Shown here piece by piece: positions 27,218 to 36,936 of a DNA stretch of 64,000 bases. The stretch lies in NCBI GenBank assembly GCA_963800975.1, contig CAWDDB010000013.1, positions 310,001-374,000 on the forward strand. Reading direction: 5' to 3'. The notes beneath the pieces are model-generated. The model saw only the letters and a program-made list of their open reading frames with translations, made no database searches and was not told where the DNA came from. This stretch comes from JALYGY01 sp963800975. Its GTDB lineage: Bacteria; Actinomycetota; Rubrobacteria; Rubrobacterales; Rubrobacteraceae. Both the position numbers and the translations under genes were made by a program. Positions within the stretch are counted from its first letter, which is position 1. Each line of letters begins with the position of its first letter.

Positions 27218-28432
27218 ATGATCTGCCGCGTGCCCCGCTTCACGCCCGGAAACGCTGCCGTCCCGATAGAGACCGAAGCCTTGAATTGGCGTGCCGTGCT
27301 GCTTGCCGTGGCGGTCGCCACCGCTACGGTTCTCCCGGCCTTCCTGACCGGCGGGCTGGCGGTGCAGATGCGGGGCGAGCTGGACTTCGGGGCGGCGGCG
27401 CTGGGTCTCGCGGTCGCGGCTTTCTTCATGACCTCCGCCGTGGTATCCGCGATCATGGGGCGTGTGGTGGAGCGGATCGGCTTCCACCGCGGGATGCGCC
27501 TCGCGGCGATCGGGGGCGCGGTGTCCCTTCTTGGTGTTGCGGTCTTGGCCAGGTCCTGGACGGGTCTGATAGCCTGCCTCGTCGTCGGGGGCCTGGCGAA
27601 CGCCATCGGGCAGCCCGCGGCGAACCTCTCGCTGGCACGGGAGGTGCCGGCAGGCAGGCAGGGGTTGTCGTTCGGCATCAAGCAGGCCGCCATACCGGTC
27701 GCTACCCTGCTCGCGGGCCTGTCCGTGCCGACCGTTGCCGTCGCCTTCGGCTGGCGGTGGGCGTTCGCCGGGTGCGCGGTACTCGCCCTGGCGGTTGCGT
27801 TGCTCGTGCCTGGCGGGGGATCGGCCGGAGCCGTTAGCACTCCGAGTACCGTGGTCGGGAAGGACGCCAGGGCCCGGGCGCTGTTGTTGCTGGCGCTGGG
27901 TCTCGGGCTCGGTTCGACGGCCGCGACGCCCCTAGGAGCGTTCCTGGTCGAGTCGTCGGTCGCCGCGGGCTTGAGGGTAGAGACCGCTGGGCTCCTGCTG
28001 GCCTCGGGGAGCGCCGCCAGCATCGTGGTGCGCGTAATCTTCGGCCGGCTAGCGGACGGGATGGGCGGGGGGAGACTTCTGTTGGTCGCCGCGATGCTCG
28101 GGACCGGGATCGCGGGGTTCGCCATGCTGGCCACGGGGAAGGCGGCCCTGATCGCGCCCGGCGCCCTGCTGGCCTTCGCCGCTGGCTGGGGTTGGCCCGG
28201 CCTCTTCAACTTCGCTGTCGTCAAGACGAGCCCTGGCGCTCCCGCCGCCGCGACGGGCGTCACCCAGACCGGCGCCTCGGCCGGCGCCGCCTTCGGGCCG
28301 CTCGTCTACGGCGTCGTGGCCGAGGCAACCTCCTACAGCGTGGGCTGGCTCGTCTGCGGCGCCTTCTCCCTCGGCGCCCTGGCGGCCATCGTGGCCGGAC
28401 GGCGCATGGTCCTGCGCGACCGCGACTCCTGA
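27218..28432 (+). CDS. MFS transporter
   Basis: 404 residues with 12 predicted helices. The MFS loop 2-3 motif reads GRVVERIGFHRGMRL and the loop 8-9 copy reads IFGRLADGMGGGRLL. Features of the cyanate/NarK-like branch are visible (GLANAIGQPAANLSLAREVPAGRQGLSFGIKQAAIPVATLLAG). The substrate is unknown. ATG 27218 or GTG 27230 are possible starts. It stands between divergent membrane-protein genes and the glycosyltransferase. Confidence 0.85.
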   Translation: MICRVPRFTPGNAAVPIETEALNWRAVLLAVAVATATVLPAFLTGGLAVQMRGELDFGAAALGLAVAAFFMTSAVVSAIMGRVVERIGFHRGMRLAAIGGAVSLLGVAVLARSWTGLIACLVVGGLANAIGQPAANLSLAREVPAGRQGLSFGIKQAAIPVATLLAGLSVPTVAVAFGWRWAFAGCAVLALAVALLVPGGGSAGAVSTPSTVVGKDARARALLLLALGLGLGSTAATPLGAFLVESSVAAGLRVETAGLLLASGSAASIVVRVIFGRLADGMGGGRLLLVAAMLGTGIAGFAMLATGKAALIAPGALLAFAAGWGWPGLFNFAVVKTSPGAPAAATGVTQTGASAGAAFGPLVYGVVAEATSYSVGWLVCGAFSLGALAAIVAGRRMVLRDRDS

Positions 28433-28474
28433 GGTGCCGGCCCCCCTTTACAAACCTTCGCGCCAACTAGTAAC

Positions 28475-29746
28475 GTGCTCCCCATGAAATCGGTACTGAG
28501 TCGCGACAGATCGTGGGCTTACCGCTCCGTGCTGGTGCTGTCCGTCGTCACGGTGCTGGTGGGCCTCTGGGCCAGGGTCTGGAAGCTCGGCTTCCCGGGG
28601 CAGAAGATCTGGGACGAGATCTACTTCCCCGTCATGGCCCGCAAATACCTCGAAGGGGTCTACCAGTTCGACCTGCATCCACCGCTCGGCAAGTTCATCA
28701 TCGCCGTCGGCATCGCCCTCTTCGGGGACACCCCGATCGGTTGGAGGATCATGCCACTGCTCTTCGGGGTGGCCCTGATCCCGCTCGGCGCGGCGCTTGG
28801 CTGGTACCTCCTGAGGGACAGGTTGGCGGCCCTCTTGCTCGCCGCCTTCGTCGCTGGGGAGACGTTCCTTATCTCCTACTCCCGAATCGGGATCATGGAC
28901 CTCATGCTCCTGTTCTTCACCCTCGCGACCCTGCTCGTCGCCCTGCTCGTCCGAACCAGGGTCCAGGTCCTGTGGGTGGCCGTGCTGCTGGGGCTGGCCA
29001 TCAGCGTCAAGTGGGCGGTCCTCGTGGTCGCCGTGCCGGTGGGTTACGTGCTGTGGCGCAAGGGCCTTTTCAGGCCGTTCGTGGCGAGCCTGTGGGTCTC
29101 CGCGGTCCTCTACTTCGCCGTCGTCTACTTCGGGGCGCTTATCACGATAACCACGAACCCTTTGCAGGCGTGGCAGTGGACGGTGGACTGGCACTTCAGG
29201 GCGGCCGAGAAGATCACGGCCGCCATACCCAACACCTGGGGGTCGCCCTGGTGGAGCTGGCCGATCATGCTCCGCCCGATCCGCCTCTCGCCCCTGTTCG
29301 CAACCGCCGACGGGCAGCTGCAGGTCCTCTCGACCCTCGGCAACCCCGTCGTGTGGTACTCGAGCACGCTGGCCGTGCTGGCCGGGCTCGTCGACGTGGC
29401 CCGTCGCCTAGTGGCGCGCAAGCCAGTAGCAGACGACCCTCTGGTCCCGATCCTCCTCGGCTACGTGTTCTTGCTCCTGCCGTGGATCCCGGGCACCCGC
29501 ATTCCCTACATCTATAACTACCTTCCCTGCTACGCCTTCGCCCTCATGGCGCTGGTCTACTGGCTGGTGCGGATCTGGGGCCGCCGGCCGTGGGGGCCGT
29601 GGGTCGTCGTAGCCTTCACCGCCCTTGCGCTGGCGGGAACCATCTTCTTCTTGCCCCTGGCGGCCGCCCTACCCATTAGCAACGACGCCATGCAGCTGCG
29701 TATCTGGTACGACCCCTGGTTCTACCCGAGCTCCGAGGTCCCCTAG
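28475..29746 (+). CDS. Protein O-mannosyltransferase-family glycosyltransferase (GT39/ArnT-like)
   Basis: About 423 residues with roughly ten membrane helices. The extracytoplasmic loop after helix 1 carries the acidic pair of the PMT family in WDEIYFPVMARKYLEG, followed by DLHPPLGKFIIAVGIALFGDTPIGWR; this Asp-Glu plus HPPLGK pattern marks dolichyl- or polyprenyl-phosphate-mannose-dependent protein O-mannosyltransferases. Actinobacterial homologues mannosylate secreted proteins during Sec export. The C-terminal PGTRIPYIYNYLPCYAFALMAL is also family-typical. GTG 28475 or ATG 28484 can start it. It is followed by the exported GH15-like gene. Confidence 0.85.
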   Translation: MLPMKSVLSRDRSWAYRSVLVLSVVTVLVGLWARVWKLGFPGQKIWDEIYFPVMARKYLEGVYQFDLHPPLGKFIIAVGIALFGDTPIGWRIMPLLFGVALIPLGAALGWYLLRDRLAALLLAAFVAGETFLISYSRIGIMDLMLLFFTLATLLVALLVRTRVQVLWVAVLLGLAISVKWAVLVVAVPVGYVLWRKGLFRPFVASLWVSAVLYFAVVYFGALITITTNPLQAWQWTVDWHFRAAEKITAAIPNTWGSPWWSWPIMLRPIRLSPLFATADGQLQVLSTLGNPVVWYSSTLAVLAGLVDVARRLVARKPVADDPLVPILLGYVFLLLPWIPGTRIPYIYNYLPCYAFALMALVYWLVRIWGRRPWGPWVVVAFTALALAGTIFFLPLAAALPISNDAMQLRIWYDPWFYPSSEVP

Positions 29747-29860
29747 GTCGCTCTGCGGAAGGATCGCACCTTCTACGTAACGCGGCATCAGGCCTCGGGC
29801 GAGACCCGCTGAACAGCGCTTCGGGCTGGCTGCGATCCCGGATGCACTAAGATTACCCGC

Positions 29861-31417
29861 GTGTTTGGGAAGAAGAGCAAGGTGCGCGGCGCAAGCGGCA
29901 GGGCAAGCTACCCGGCGGTCGTCGTCCTGGTGCTGGGGATCGCCCTCCTCACCTCCGCGTCCGGTTCGGGGGTGCCCGCGGCCGGCACCTATCCTCAGCC
30001 CGTGCCGCTGGTGGCTTCGGGCCTGATCGGGACCCACTCCCAAGGAACCGTCGTTCCGGTCTCCCCCGAGGAAGCCCGCGGCGCCTCCTACCTCCCGTCG
30101 AGCAACGTGCTGCGCCTCCCCGACGGCAGGCTGCGCTTCGTGCCGCCCGGGGCTACACGGGCCGTCACGGTGCCGCCCGACGACCCCGGCGCCGCCGACT
30201 CGGCCGATGAGAGCCGGGCGTGGCTCGAAAGCGGGACCGTGCCAGGCGCCAACGGGGTCGAGCGCCGTATTGCGGAGCGCTCCCTCCTCAACCTGCGGTT
30301 GCTCACGCGCCCGAACGGGGCGGCCCTCGCCGGATCCCACCCGCGCTGGCGCCGCGTCTGGCCGCGGGATGCGAGCTTCGTCGCCGTGGCATTCGCGGCG
30401 ACCGGCCACCACCGGGAGTCCTTCGAGATCCTCCGATTCCTCGCAGATGCGCAGGAGGCGAACGGCACCTGGGAGGCACGCTACGACGCGGGCGGAAGCC
30501 CCGTGCTCGACGGGCGGTCGGGACAGCTCGACGCCGCCGGGTGGTTTTCCTGGGCCGTCTGGTACTGGGTCGTTAGCGCGGAGGACGATAGCGGCGCCGA
30601 AGCCCTGTGGCCCGACGTGCGGGCCGCCGCGGATGCCGCCGCTGGCTCCCTGGGCGCGGACGGTCTGCCACCGGGTGGCGCGGACTACTGGGAGGCCGGG
30701 ACCTGGAGGCCGAACCTCGGGACCGCGGCGCCCCTGAGAACGGGCCTGCGGGCGGCGGCGGATCTCGCCGACAAGCTGGGCCACGGCGCCGAAGCCCGGC
30801 GCTACGCGGCAGCAGCCGGACGCCTGGACGCGGCCATCGCGCGCGAGTTCGCTGCGGCAGGCTACCCGCGCACCACGTCCCCTCGCAGCGGCGCCGACGC
30901 CGCGGTCAACTTCCTGGCGCCGCCCTTCGGGCCCCGGGATCCCCGCGTCGAGCGGGCGATAGCGGACGCGGCAAAAAGGCTGCGCGCGCCGAACGGAGGC
31001 GTCGTGCCCGGCGAGAGGTGGACGCAGGATCCCTCGGTCGCCTGGACGCCGGAGACGGCGTTCTTCGCGCTCTCCGCGGCCGCATCGGGCGACGGGGAGA
31101 GCGCCGACCGCTGGCTGGGGTGGCTGGCCGCCCACCGGACTAGCCTCGGGGCGTTCTCCGAAAAGGTCGACGGCGAAGGCGAGCCCAGGGCCGCCGCACC
31201 CCTGGGCTGGACCGAGGCGATCGTGCTCCTGGCGCTGGCCGCCGGGGACGAGCCGCTGCCGGTCCCGCCCGTACCCGAAAGGTCGCTGCCCGACGACGCT
31301 ACGTTCTCGCTCTTGCCGGCCGCCGGGGCGTTGCTCTGCGCGGTCGTGCTGGTTGCGCTGGTCGTCGCCAGAGAACGAGCGCCTACTCGACCTCGATCGC
31401 GTCGCTGGCCCGGATAG
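29861..31417 (+). CDS. Exported GH15-like (glucoamylase-type) protein
   Basis: 518 residues, GTG start. A signal-anchor (SYPAVVVLVLGIALLTSASGSG) precedes an alpha/alpha-barrel region similar to GH15 glucoamylases and glucodextranases: HPRWRRVWPRDASFVAVAFAATGHHRESFEILRFLADAQEANGTW, then WFSWAVWYWV and WLGWLAAHRTSLGAFSEKVD. A second hydrophobic segment near the C-terminus (LLPAAGALLCAVVLVALVVA) and an Arg-rich tail suggest membrane anchoring. It would hydrolyse alpha-glycosidic bonds outside the membrane, although catalytic acids were not assigned. Its 3' end overlaps the convergent MOSC gene by 35 bases. Confidence 0.75.
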   Translation: MFGKKSKVRGASGRASYPAVVVLVLGIALLTSASGSGVPAAGTYPQPVPLVASGLIGTHSQGTVVPVSPEEARGASYLPSSNVLRLPDGRLRFVPPGATRAVTVPPDDPGAADSADESRAWLESGTVPGANGVERRIAERSLLNLRLLTRPNGAALAGSHPRWRRVWPRDASFVAVAFAATGHHRESFEILRFLADAQEANGTWEARYDAGGSPVLDGRSGQLDAAGWFSWAVWYWVVSAEDDSGAEALWPDVRAAADAAAGSLGADGLPPGGADYWEAGTWRPNLGTAAPLRTGLRAAADLADKLGHGAEARRYAAAAGRLDAAIAREFAAAGYPRTTSPRSGADAAVNFLAPPFGPRDPRVERAIADAAKRLRAPNGGVVPGERWTQDPSVAWTPETAFFALSAAASGDGESADRWLGWLAAHRTSLGAFSEKVDGEGEPRAAAPLGWTEAIVLLALAAGDEPLPVPPVPERSLPDDATFSLLPAAGALLCAVVLVALVVARERAPTRPRSRRWPG

Positions 31418-31841
31418 CGCCGGCCCTGACCACGCGCGCGCAGATCCCACCCCGGCCCTTGAGCGCCCGCGTCATACCCGGCTCGCTCATGTCCTGGACG
31501 TGCTTGCACGGGGGGCGCGACCGGTCGAACTCGAGCAGCGCCTCCCCGACGCGAAACCTCTTGCGGCGCAAATCCAGCAGCCTCACCCCGCGCGTCACGA
31601 TGTTGCGCCGGTGCTGACCGTCCTTAACGCGGATGTCGAGCTCACCCTCGATGTGGTCGAGGTCTTCGCCTTCGATCAGGGTTACCTGGCACACGTCCCC
31701 GAAGCGCGTCCAGTACCCGGTTCCCTCGCAGTACCGGTCGCCCTCGATGCCGCAGCCCTCCACGGTTTTCACCTCGTCGACGCGTTGCATCTCGCTACTG
31801 CCCGCGCCGGTCACAAAGATCTCCTCTACCACACCCTTCAT
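31383..31841 (-). CDS. MOSC-domain protein
   Basis: 152 residues. MOSC domains bind molybdenum cofactor and carry sulfur; the fold is recognisable from VEGCGIEGDRYCEGTGYW, QVTLIEGEDLDHI, HRRNIVTRGVRLLDL, FRVGEALLEFDRSRPPCKHVQD with the conserved Cys, and RGGICARVVRAG. It resembles the YiiM/YuaD type of stand-alone MOSC proteins that help detoxify N-hydroxylated bases or handle cofactor sulfur. It lies downstream of hyuB on the same strand (40-base gap) and could be in that operon. Confidence 0.88.
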   Translation of the reverse strand: MKGVVEEIFVTGAGSSEMQRVDEVKTVEGCGIEGDRYCEGTGYWTRFGDVCQVTLIEGEDLDHIEGELDIRVKDGQHRRNIVTRGVRLLDLRRKRFRVGEALLEFDRSRPPCKHVQDMSEPGMTRALKGRGGICARVVRAGAIRASDAIEVE

Positions 31842-31880
31842 CTAACGCTCCTTCTCGTTCTGGCGGACCTGGCGCCGGCC

Positions 31881-33440
31881 TCAACCTCCCGCTCGTCCGT
31901 ACCCACCGCCGCCCGGGGTACGGACGGTGACCACGTCTCCCACTTCGAGCTCCCTGCCGGCCTTGGGCGGGAGCTCCTCGCCGTTGAGGAGGTTCTCGCC
32001 GACCTTGCCTGGCTCGGCGCCCTGCGCGCCGCGTGGCTGGTGGCGCCTGCGGTCCGTGAGGAGGGAGAGGGTCGCGGGTTGCAGAACCTTGACGGAGCGC
32101 ACGATGCCGTCGCCGCCGCGGTGTTCGCCCTCGCCGCCGGAGTCGTAGATCAGCTCGTAGCGCTCGACGCGCATCGGGTACTCGAGCTCGAACGCCTCGG
32201 TGGGCGTGTTGAGGGTATTGGACATGCCGACGTGGACGCCGGAGGGGCCCGGTCCCCAAGAGGAGGCTCCCTGGCCGCCGCCGATGGTCTCGTAGTAGGT
32301 CCAGCCCCCGTTGCCTGAGCCGCCGATGATCGTGTTGTTCATCGTTCCCTGACCCTGGGCCGGTATGGTCTCCGGGGCGAAACCGGAGAAGGCCGCGAGT
32401 ACGGTGTCGGCGATGCGGTTGCTCGTCTCGACGTTCCCTGCGACGACCGCTGCCGGGTAGGACGCGTTCACCAGGCTGTCCTCTGGGGCCTTTATCTCGA
32501 GCGGCGCGTAGGTGCCGGCGTTCGCGGGGATGTCCTTCGGGAGAAGGACGCGCAGGGCGAAATAGCAGGCCGAGCGGGTCACGGGCAGGGGGCAGTTGAT
32601 GTTGCCGCGCACGACCCTGGAGGTGCCCTCGAAGTCTATCGTCATGGCGTCGCCGGCGATCTCGACGGTCGCCTTTATGGGGATATCCTCGTCGGTAGTG
32701 CCGTCGCCCTCCATATAGTCTTCGGCCTCGTGCTTCCCGTCGGGCAGCTCGCGGATGGCCTCGCGGGCGCGCCTTTCGGCGTAGGAGACCACCTCCTCGA
32801 AAGCGGCGAGGACGACCTCCTTGCCGCGGCGTTCTATCAGCTCCGCGACGCGTTCCTCGGCGATGTTGTTCGCCGCGATCTGGGCCCGCAGGTCGCCGCG
32901 CCTGAGGACGGGGGTGCGTACGTTGGCCAGAAGGAGGTCAAGGACGTCTTCCACGTATTCGCCCCGCCGGACCAGCCGCACCGGGGGTATGATGATGCCC
33001 TCCTGGAAGATCTCGCGCGAGTCGGCCGGCATGGAGCCGGGGCGCATGCCGCCGACGTCGGAGTGGTGCGCGCGCGTGACGGCGTAACCCAGGATCTCCC
33101 CGGCTTCGCCAGGGGCGATGGGGGAGACCAGGGTTATGTCGGGCAGGTGGGTGCCGCCGGAGTAGGGGTCGTTTATGGCGAAGACGTCGCCCTGCTCGGG
33201 GCCGCGGTCCCGGATCGCGGCCACCGCCTCGGGCATCGCCCCGAGGTGCACGGGGATGTGCTCGGCCTGGGCTACCATGTTCCCCTCGGCGTCGAAGAGC
33301 GCCGTCGAGCAGTCGCGACGCTCCTTGATGTTGGACGAGTAGGAGCCCCGGATCAGGACGGCCCCCATCTCCTCGGCTATCCCCGACAGCGCGCTGGCCA
33401 GGACGGAGAGGGTTACGGGATCCAACCTCGTCTCGCTCAA
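31881..33440 (-). CDS. hyuB: Hydantoinase B / 5-oxoprolinase-type subunit B
   Basis: 519 residues from TTG 33440, whose bases overlap the hyuA stop (TTGA) and which has GGAGG just upstream. Family motifs are GAVLIRGSYSSNIKERRDCSTALFDAEGNMVAQAEHIPVHLGAMP, DVFAINDPYSGGTHLPDITLVSPI, RAHHSDVGGMRPGSM and the Gly-rich C-terminus. With subunit A it forms an ATP-dependent amidohydrolase opening 5-oxoproline, hydantoins or related cyclic amides. Acetone carboxylase is another fold relative but its usual third subunit is absent. Confidence 0.93.
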   Translation of the reverse strand: MSETRLDPVTLSVLASALSGIAEEMGAVLIRGSYSSNIKERRDCSTALFDAEGNMVAQAEHIPVHLGAMPEAVAAIRDRGPEQGDVFAINDPYSGGTHLPDITLVSPIAPGEAGEILGYAVTRAHHSDVGGMRPGSMPADSREIFQEGIIIPPVRLVRRGEYVEDVLDLLLANVRTPVLRRGDLRAQIAANNIAEERVAELIERRGKEVVLAAFEEVVSYAERRAREAIRELPDGKHEAEDYMEGDGTTDEDIPIKATVEIAGDAMTIDFEGTSRVVRGNINCPLPVTRSACYFALRVLLPKDIPANAGTYAPLEIKAPEDSLVNASYPAAVVAGNVETSNRIADTVLAAFSGFAPETIPAQGQGTMNNTIIGGSGNGGWTYYETIGGGQGASSWGPGPSGVHVGMSNTLNTPTEAFELEYPMRVERYELIYDSGGEGEHRGGDGIVRSVKVLQPATLSLLTDRRRHQPRGAQGAEPGKVGENLLNGEELPPKAGRELEVGDVVTVRTPGGGGYGRAGG

Positions 33441-35428
33441 CTCTCCTCCAGCACCAGCGTGCCGACGCCGTCCACGGCCCCGCCCCAGCCGGGCCTGACG
33501 ACGCAGGTCGCCTCCTTGAACTCGACGATCGCGGGGCCCTCCACCTCGGAGCCCTCGCCCATGCGTTCGCGGTCGTACACCGGAACCTCCCGCCACTCGC
33601 CGTCGAAGTTCGCTTCCCGGTGCTCCGATACGGCATCGCCTTCGGCCGCCGGCTCGTCCAGGCCCGGCTTGTCGACCGGGAGCGTGGCTATGAGGCGCAG
33701 GTTCACGAGCTCCACGGGCTCCTCGTCCATCCGGTAGCCGTAGCGCTGCTCGTGCGCCGCGTGGAAGCGCTCCCGCAGCTTCTCCAGCCCCGCGGCCTCG
33801 ACGGTAAGCTCGAAGGACTGCCCCTTGTAGCGCAGGTCCGCGCGGCGGGTGTTCTCGGGGTCCTCCAGGTCTCTGGCTGCCGCGTTCTCCGTGTCGGCGA
33901 ACAGCTCCTCTAGCTCGTCCTCGTTCACGTCCTCGAGGTTCGCCAGGTACGGGCGCACGTAGTCCCGGCGAACGTCGGAGATGGCGAGCCCGAGAGCGCT
34001 CAGGACGCCGCCGGCGCGGGGGACCAGGACCGTGTGCATGCCGAGCTCCTCGGCCAGGGCGCAGGCGTGCAGTCCCCCGGCGCCGCCGAAGGCGAGCAGG
34101 GCGAACTCGCGCGGGTCGAGGCCGCGCTCGACGCTGATCACGCGCAGCGCCCGCACCATCTCGGCGTTGGCCACCCGCACTATGCCGAGGGCCGTCTCCG
34201 GGGCGTCCAGCCCGAGCGCTTCGCCCAGGGCCTTAAGGGCCTCCTCCGATAGCTCGCGCCGCAGCGTCACCTCGCCGCCCAGCTCCGCCCCGTCGCGCAG
34301 GAAACCCAGGAACAGGTTGGCGTCCGTCACGGCGGGCTCCTCGCCGCCCATCCCGTAGGCGGCTGGTCCCGGCTCGGCGCCGGCGGAGTGGGGTCCGACG
34401 CGCAGGGCGCCGCCCGCGTCGGCCCAGGCCACCGAGCCGCCGCCCGCGCTCACGGTGTGCACGTCCACCATCGGGAGCTTGATGGGGACGCCCGCGACGA
34501 CCGTCTCCGTGGTCGTCTGCGCCTCGCCACCGATGATGGGGGCAACGTCCGTGCTCGTCCCGCCCATGTCGAAGGTGAGCAGGTCCTCGTGGCCGCCCAA
34601 CGAGCCGACGTAGGCGGCGCCGACGACGCCTCCGGCCGGGCCCGAGAGCACGCAGCCCGCGGCGTCGGAGATCGCGTCCTCCACCCGCACGACCCCGCCC
34701 GAGGACTGCATGATCAGGGGCGCCGGAACGCCGCCCTCCTCGGCCTTCTGCCTCAGGTTCTTGAGGTAGGCGGAGAGCGTCGGCGCGAGGTAGGCGTCTG
34801 CCGCCGTCGTCGAGAAGCGCTCGTACTCCCTGAACTCGGGGAGCACCTCACTGGAGAGGGAGACGTGGGCGTCCGGCAGCGCCTTACGAAGCGCCTCGCC
34901 GACCCGCCTCTCATGTTCGGGATGCGCGAACGCGAAGAGTAGACAGACGGCCACGGCCTCGACCTCTGCCTCGACCACCGCGGAGACGGCGTCCTCAAGG
35001 CTGTTCTCGTCCAGCGGCTCGACCTCGCCCTCCGGCCCCATCCGTTCCTCGACCGTGAAACGCAGCTCGCGCGGGACGAGGGGGGAAGGGCGATCGGCGC
35101 CGAGGTCGTAGAGGGAGGGGCGGTTCTGGCGAGCTATCTCCAGCACGTCCCTGAAGCCCTCCGTCGTCACGAGCGCCATCCTGGCGCCGCGGCGCTCCAG
35201 GAGGGCGTTCGTCGCCACCGTCATCCCGTGGGCCAGCGCCGTTACCGCGCCGGCCTCGACCTCGGAGGTTTCTATGGCGTTCATCACGCCCTCCGACTGG
35301 TCGCCGGGCGTCGAGGGAACCTTCGCCGTGACAAGCGTCCCGTCCGCGAGGGCCACGAGGTCCGTGAAGGTGCCGCCGACGTCCACGCCGAGGCGCGTGG
35401 ACGTCCTGTTCTCGCCGCTACCCGGCAT
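33437..35428 (-). CDS. hyuA: Hydantoinase A / 5-oxoprolinase-type subunit A
   Basis: 663 residues with the actin-like ATPase fold: LGVDVGGTFTDLVAL near the N-terminus, GMTVATNALLERRGARMALVTTEGFRDVLEIARQNRPSLYDL, SSGGVVRVEDAISDAAGCVLSGPAGGVVGA, LLTFDMGGTSTDVA and ALLAFGGAGGLHACALAEELGM. It phosphorylates the amide oxygen for ring opening together with subunit B. It overlaps the MHS transporter gene by 11 bases and hyuB by four, so transporter, A and B form one operon. Confidence 0.94.
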   Translation of the reverse strand: MPGSGENRTSTRLGVDVGGTFTDLVALADGTLVTAKVPSTPGDQSEGVMNAIETSEVEAGAVTALAHGMTVATNALLERRGARMALVTTEGFRDVLEIARQNRPSLYDLGADRPSPLVPRELRFTVEERMGPEGEVEPLDENSLEDAVSAVVEAEVEAVAVCLLFAFAHPEHERRVGEALRKALPDAHVSLSSEVLPEFREYERFSTTAADAYLAPTLSAYLKNLRQKAEEGGVPAPLIMQSSGGVVRVEDAISDAAGCVLSGPAGGVVGAAYVGSLGGHEDLLTFDMGGTSTDVAPIIGGEAQTTTETVVAGVPIKLPMVDVHTVSAGGGSVAWADAGGALRVGPHSAGAEPGPAAYGMGGEEPAVTDANLFLGFLRDGAELGGEVTLRRELSEEALKALGEALGLDAPETALGIVRVANAEMVRALRVISVERGLDPREFALLAFGGAGGLHACALAEELGMHTVLVPRAGGVLSALGLAISDVRRDYVRPYLANLEDVNEDELEELFADTENAAARDLEDPENTRRADLRYKGQSFELTVEAAGLEKLRERFHAAHEQRYGYRMDEEPVELVNLRLIATLPVDKPGLDEPAAEGDAVSEHREANFDGEWREVPVYDRERMGEGSEVEGPAIVEFKEATCVVRPGWGGAVDGVGTLVLEES

Positions 35429-36752
35429 CGGCGGTGGCGGTCTGGGGGAGCGGGGCGCGGGCCGTCTCTCGCATGGTCAGGAGCGTCAGGAAGGTGACCA
35501 CGGCGGCGAGTATGACGTAGAAGGCCGGGGAGAGGGGGTTGCCCGTGCGCGCGACCAGGAACGTCGCGATGTAGGGGGCGGTTCCCCCGAAGATCGCCAC
35601 GGAGAAGTTGTAGCCGATCGAGAAGCCCCCGTACCGCACCCGGGTGACGAAAAGCTCCGCTCCGGCGGCGAGCGAGCCGCAGACGAAGAGGGCCTCGATG
35701 GTCGCGAGAACAACTTGCGCCAGTATCGCCGCCGTCAGGTTCCCGGAGTTCATTAGCATGAACATCGGATACGTCAAGACCGCAAAAAGCACGCACGACG
35801 CGTACAGCAGCGGCTTGCGCCCGACGCGATCCGAGAGCCTCCCGAGGGGTGGGATCAGGATCAGGGCAACGATGCCGGCTATGGTGATGGAGACGAACGA
35901 GGCCGTCGTGGAGAAGCCAAGCTCGGACGAGAAGTAGGTTGGCAGGTAGGTGAAGACGGTATAGAAGCCGACGTTGTGGATCACGACGAGGCCGGCGATC
36001 TGCAGTATCGGAACCCAGTTCTGGACGATGGTCTCCCTGAGCGGCGAGCCCGCGACCTCGCCCGCTTCTTCCAGCTCCCTGAAGTCCGGCGTGTCCTCTA
36101 GCCTGAGCCGGATGTAGAGGCCGATCGCACCGAGCGGCCCTGCCAGGAGGAACGGTACGCGCCAGCCCCAGGAGTTCATGGCTGCCTCGGGGATGGTAGA
36201 AGAGAGCAACGTCGCTGTCGCCGAACCGAGCAAGAAGCCAATTATCACCGACCACACCAGGAAGCTGACGATAAAGCCCCTGCGCCCGTCCGGGGCGTAC
36301 TCGGCCAGGAACGCCGCCCCGCCTCCGTACTCACCGCCGGCCGAGAAGCCCTGCAAGCAGCGCAAAACGACGAGAAGGATCGGCGCGAGTATGCCTATCT
36401 GCTGGAAGGACGGCAGCAGCCCGATCAGGAACGTCGAGCCGGACATCAGCAGGATCACGGTCGCGAGCACCTTCTGGCGGCCGATCCTGTCCCCCAGCGG
36501 CCCGAAGAACAGCCCGCCGAGCGGACGCGCAAAGAACGCGGCCGCGAAGACGGCGAACGTGCTGAGCAGCGAGACCGTCGGATCCTCCGACGGGAAGAAG
36601 TTCGCCCCTATGTACGTCGCGAGGAAGCCGTACACCGCGAAGTCGAACCACTCCACCGTGTTGCCGATCGCGGCCGCGGCCACGACCCGCCGCAATACCG
36701 GCGCCTCGACCTCCGCCGCCCCTCCGTCTGCCGCTCGTCCCTCCGAGTCCAC
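35418..36752 (-). CDS. MHS-type MFS symporter (ProP/shikimate-transporter family)
   Basis: 444 residues and 12 helices. Signatures of the metabolite:proton symporter group are AAAIGNTVEWFDFAVYGFLATYIGANFFP, FFGPLGDRIGRQKVLATVILLMSGSTFLIGLLP, LVVLRCLQGFSAGGEYGGGAAFLAEYAP and GRLSDRVGRKPLL. Members import organic acids, betaine or proline. Translational overlap with hyuA implies that it imports the substrate of the hydantoinase/oxoprolinase pair, perhaps 5-oxoproline or a cyclic amide; the direct substrate cannot be read. Confidence 0.9.
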   Translation of the reverse strand: MDSEGRAADGGAAEVEAPVLRRVVAAAAIGNTVEWFDFAVYGFLATYIGANFFPSEDPTVSLLSTFAVFAAAFFARPLGGLFFGPLGDRIGRQKVLATVILLMSGSTFLIGLLPSFQQIGILAPILLVVLRCLQGFSAGGEYGGGAAFLAEYAPDGRRGFIVSFLVWSVIIGFLLGSATATLLSSTIPEAAMNSWGWRVPFLLAGPLGAIGLYIRLRLEDTPDFRELEEAGEVAGSPLRETIVQNWVPILQIAGLVVIHNVGFYTVFTYLPTYFSSELGFSTTASFVSITIAGIVALILIPPLGRLSDRVGRKPLLYASCVLFAVLTYPMFMLMNSGNLTAAILAQVVLATIEALFVCGSLAAGAELFVTRVRYGGFSIGYNFSVAIFGGTAPYIATFLVARTGNPLSPAFYVILAAVVTFLTLLTMRETARAPLPQTATADAG

Positions 36753-36936
36753 GATCTCCCCCTGTCTCGCCGGATGTTCCTCTCCAGGCGCCTACTCTAT
36801 TCTGTTGGCGTCCGGAGTTGTATGTGAAATTGGCCAAGAAATGGCCCGGACGGTTGTGGTCGCGGCCAAAGCACCGCGGCGCACGCCGAGCTCCGAGATG
36901 CTCACCGCGATGTCTCTCCGAGAGCCCACGTCACCG

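Noticed and set aside
29669..31450. 593-residue ORF on the minus strand
   Set aside because: Antisense to the GH15-like gene, with Arg/Gly-rich low complexity and no motif.
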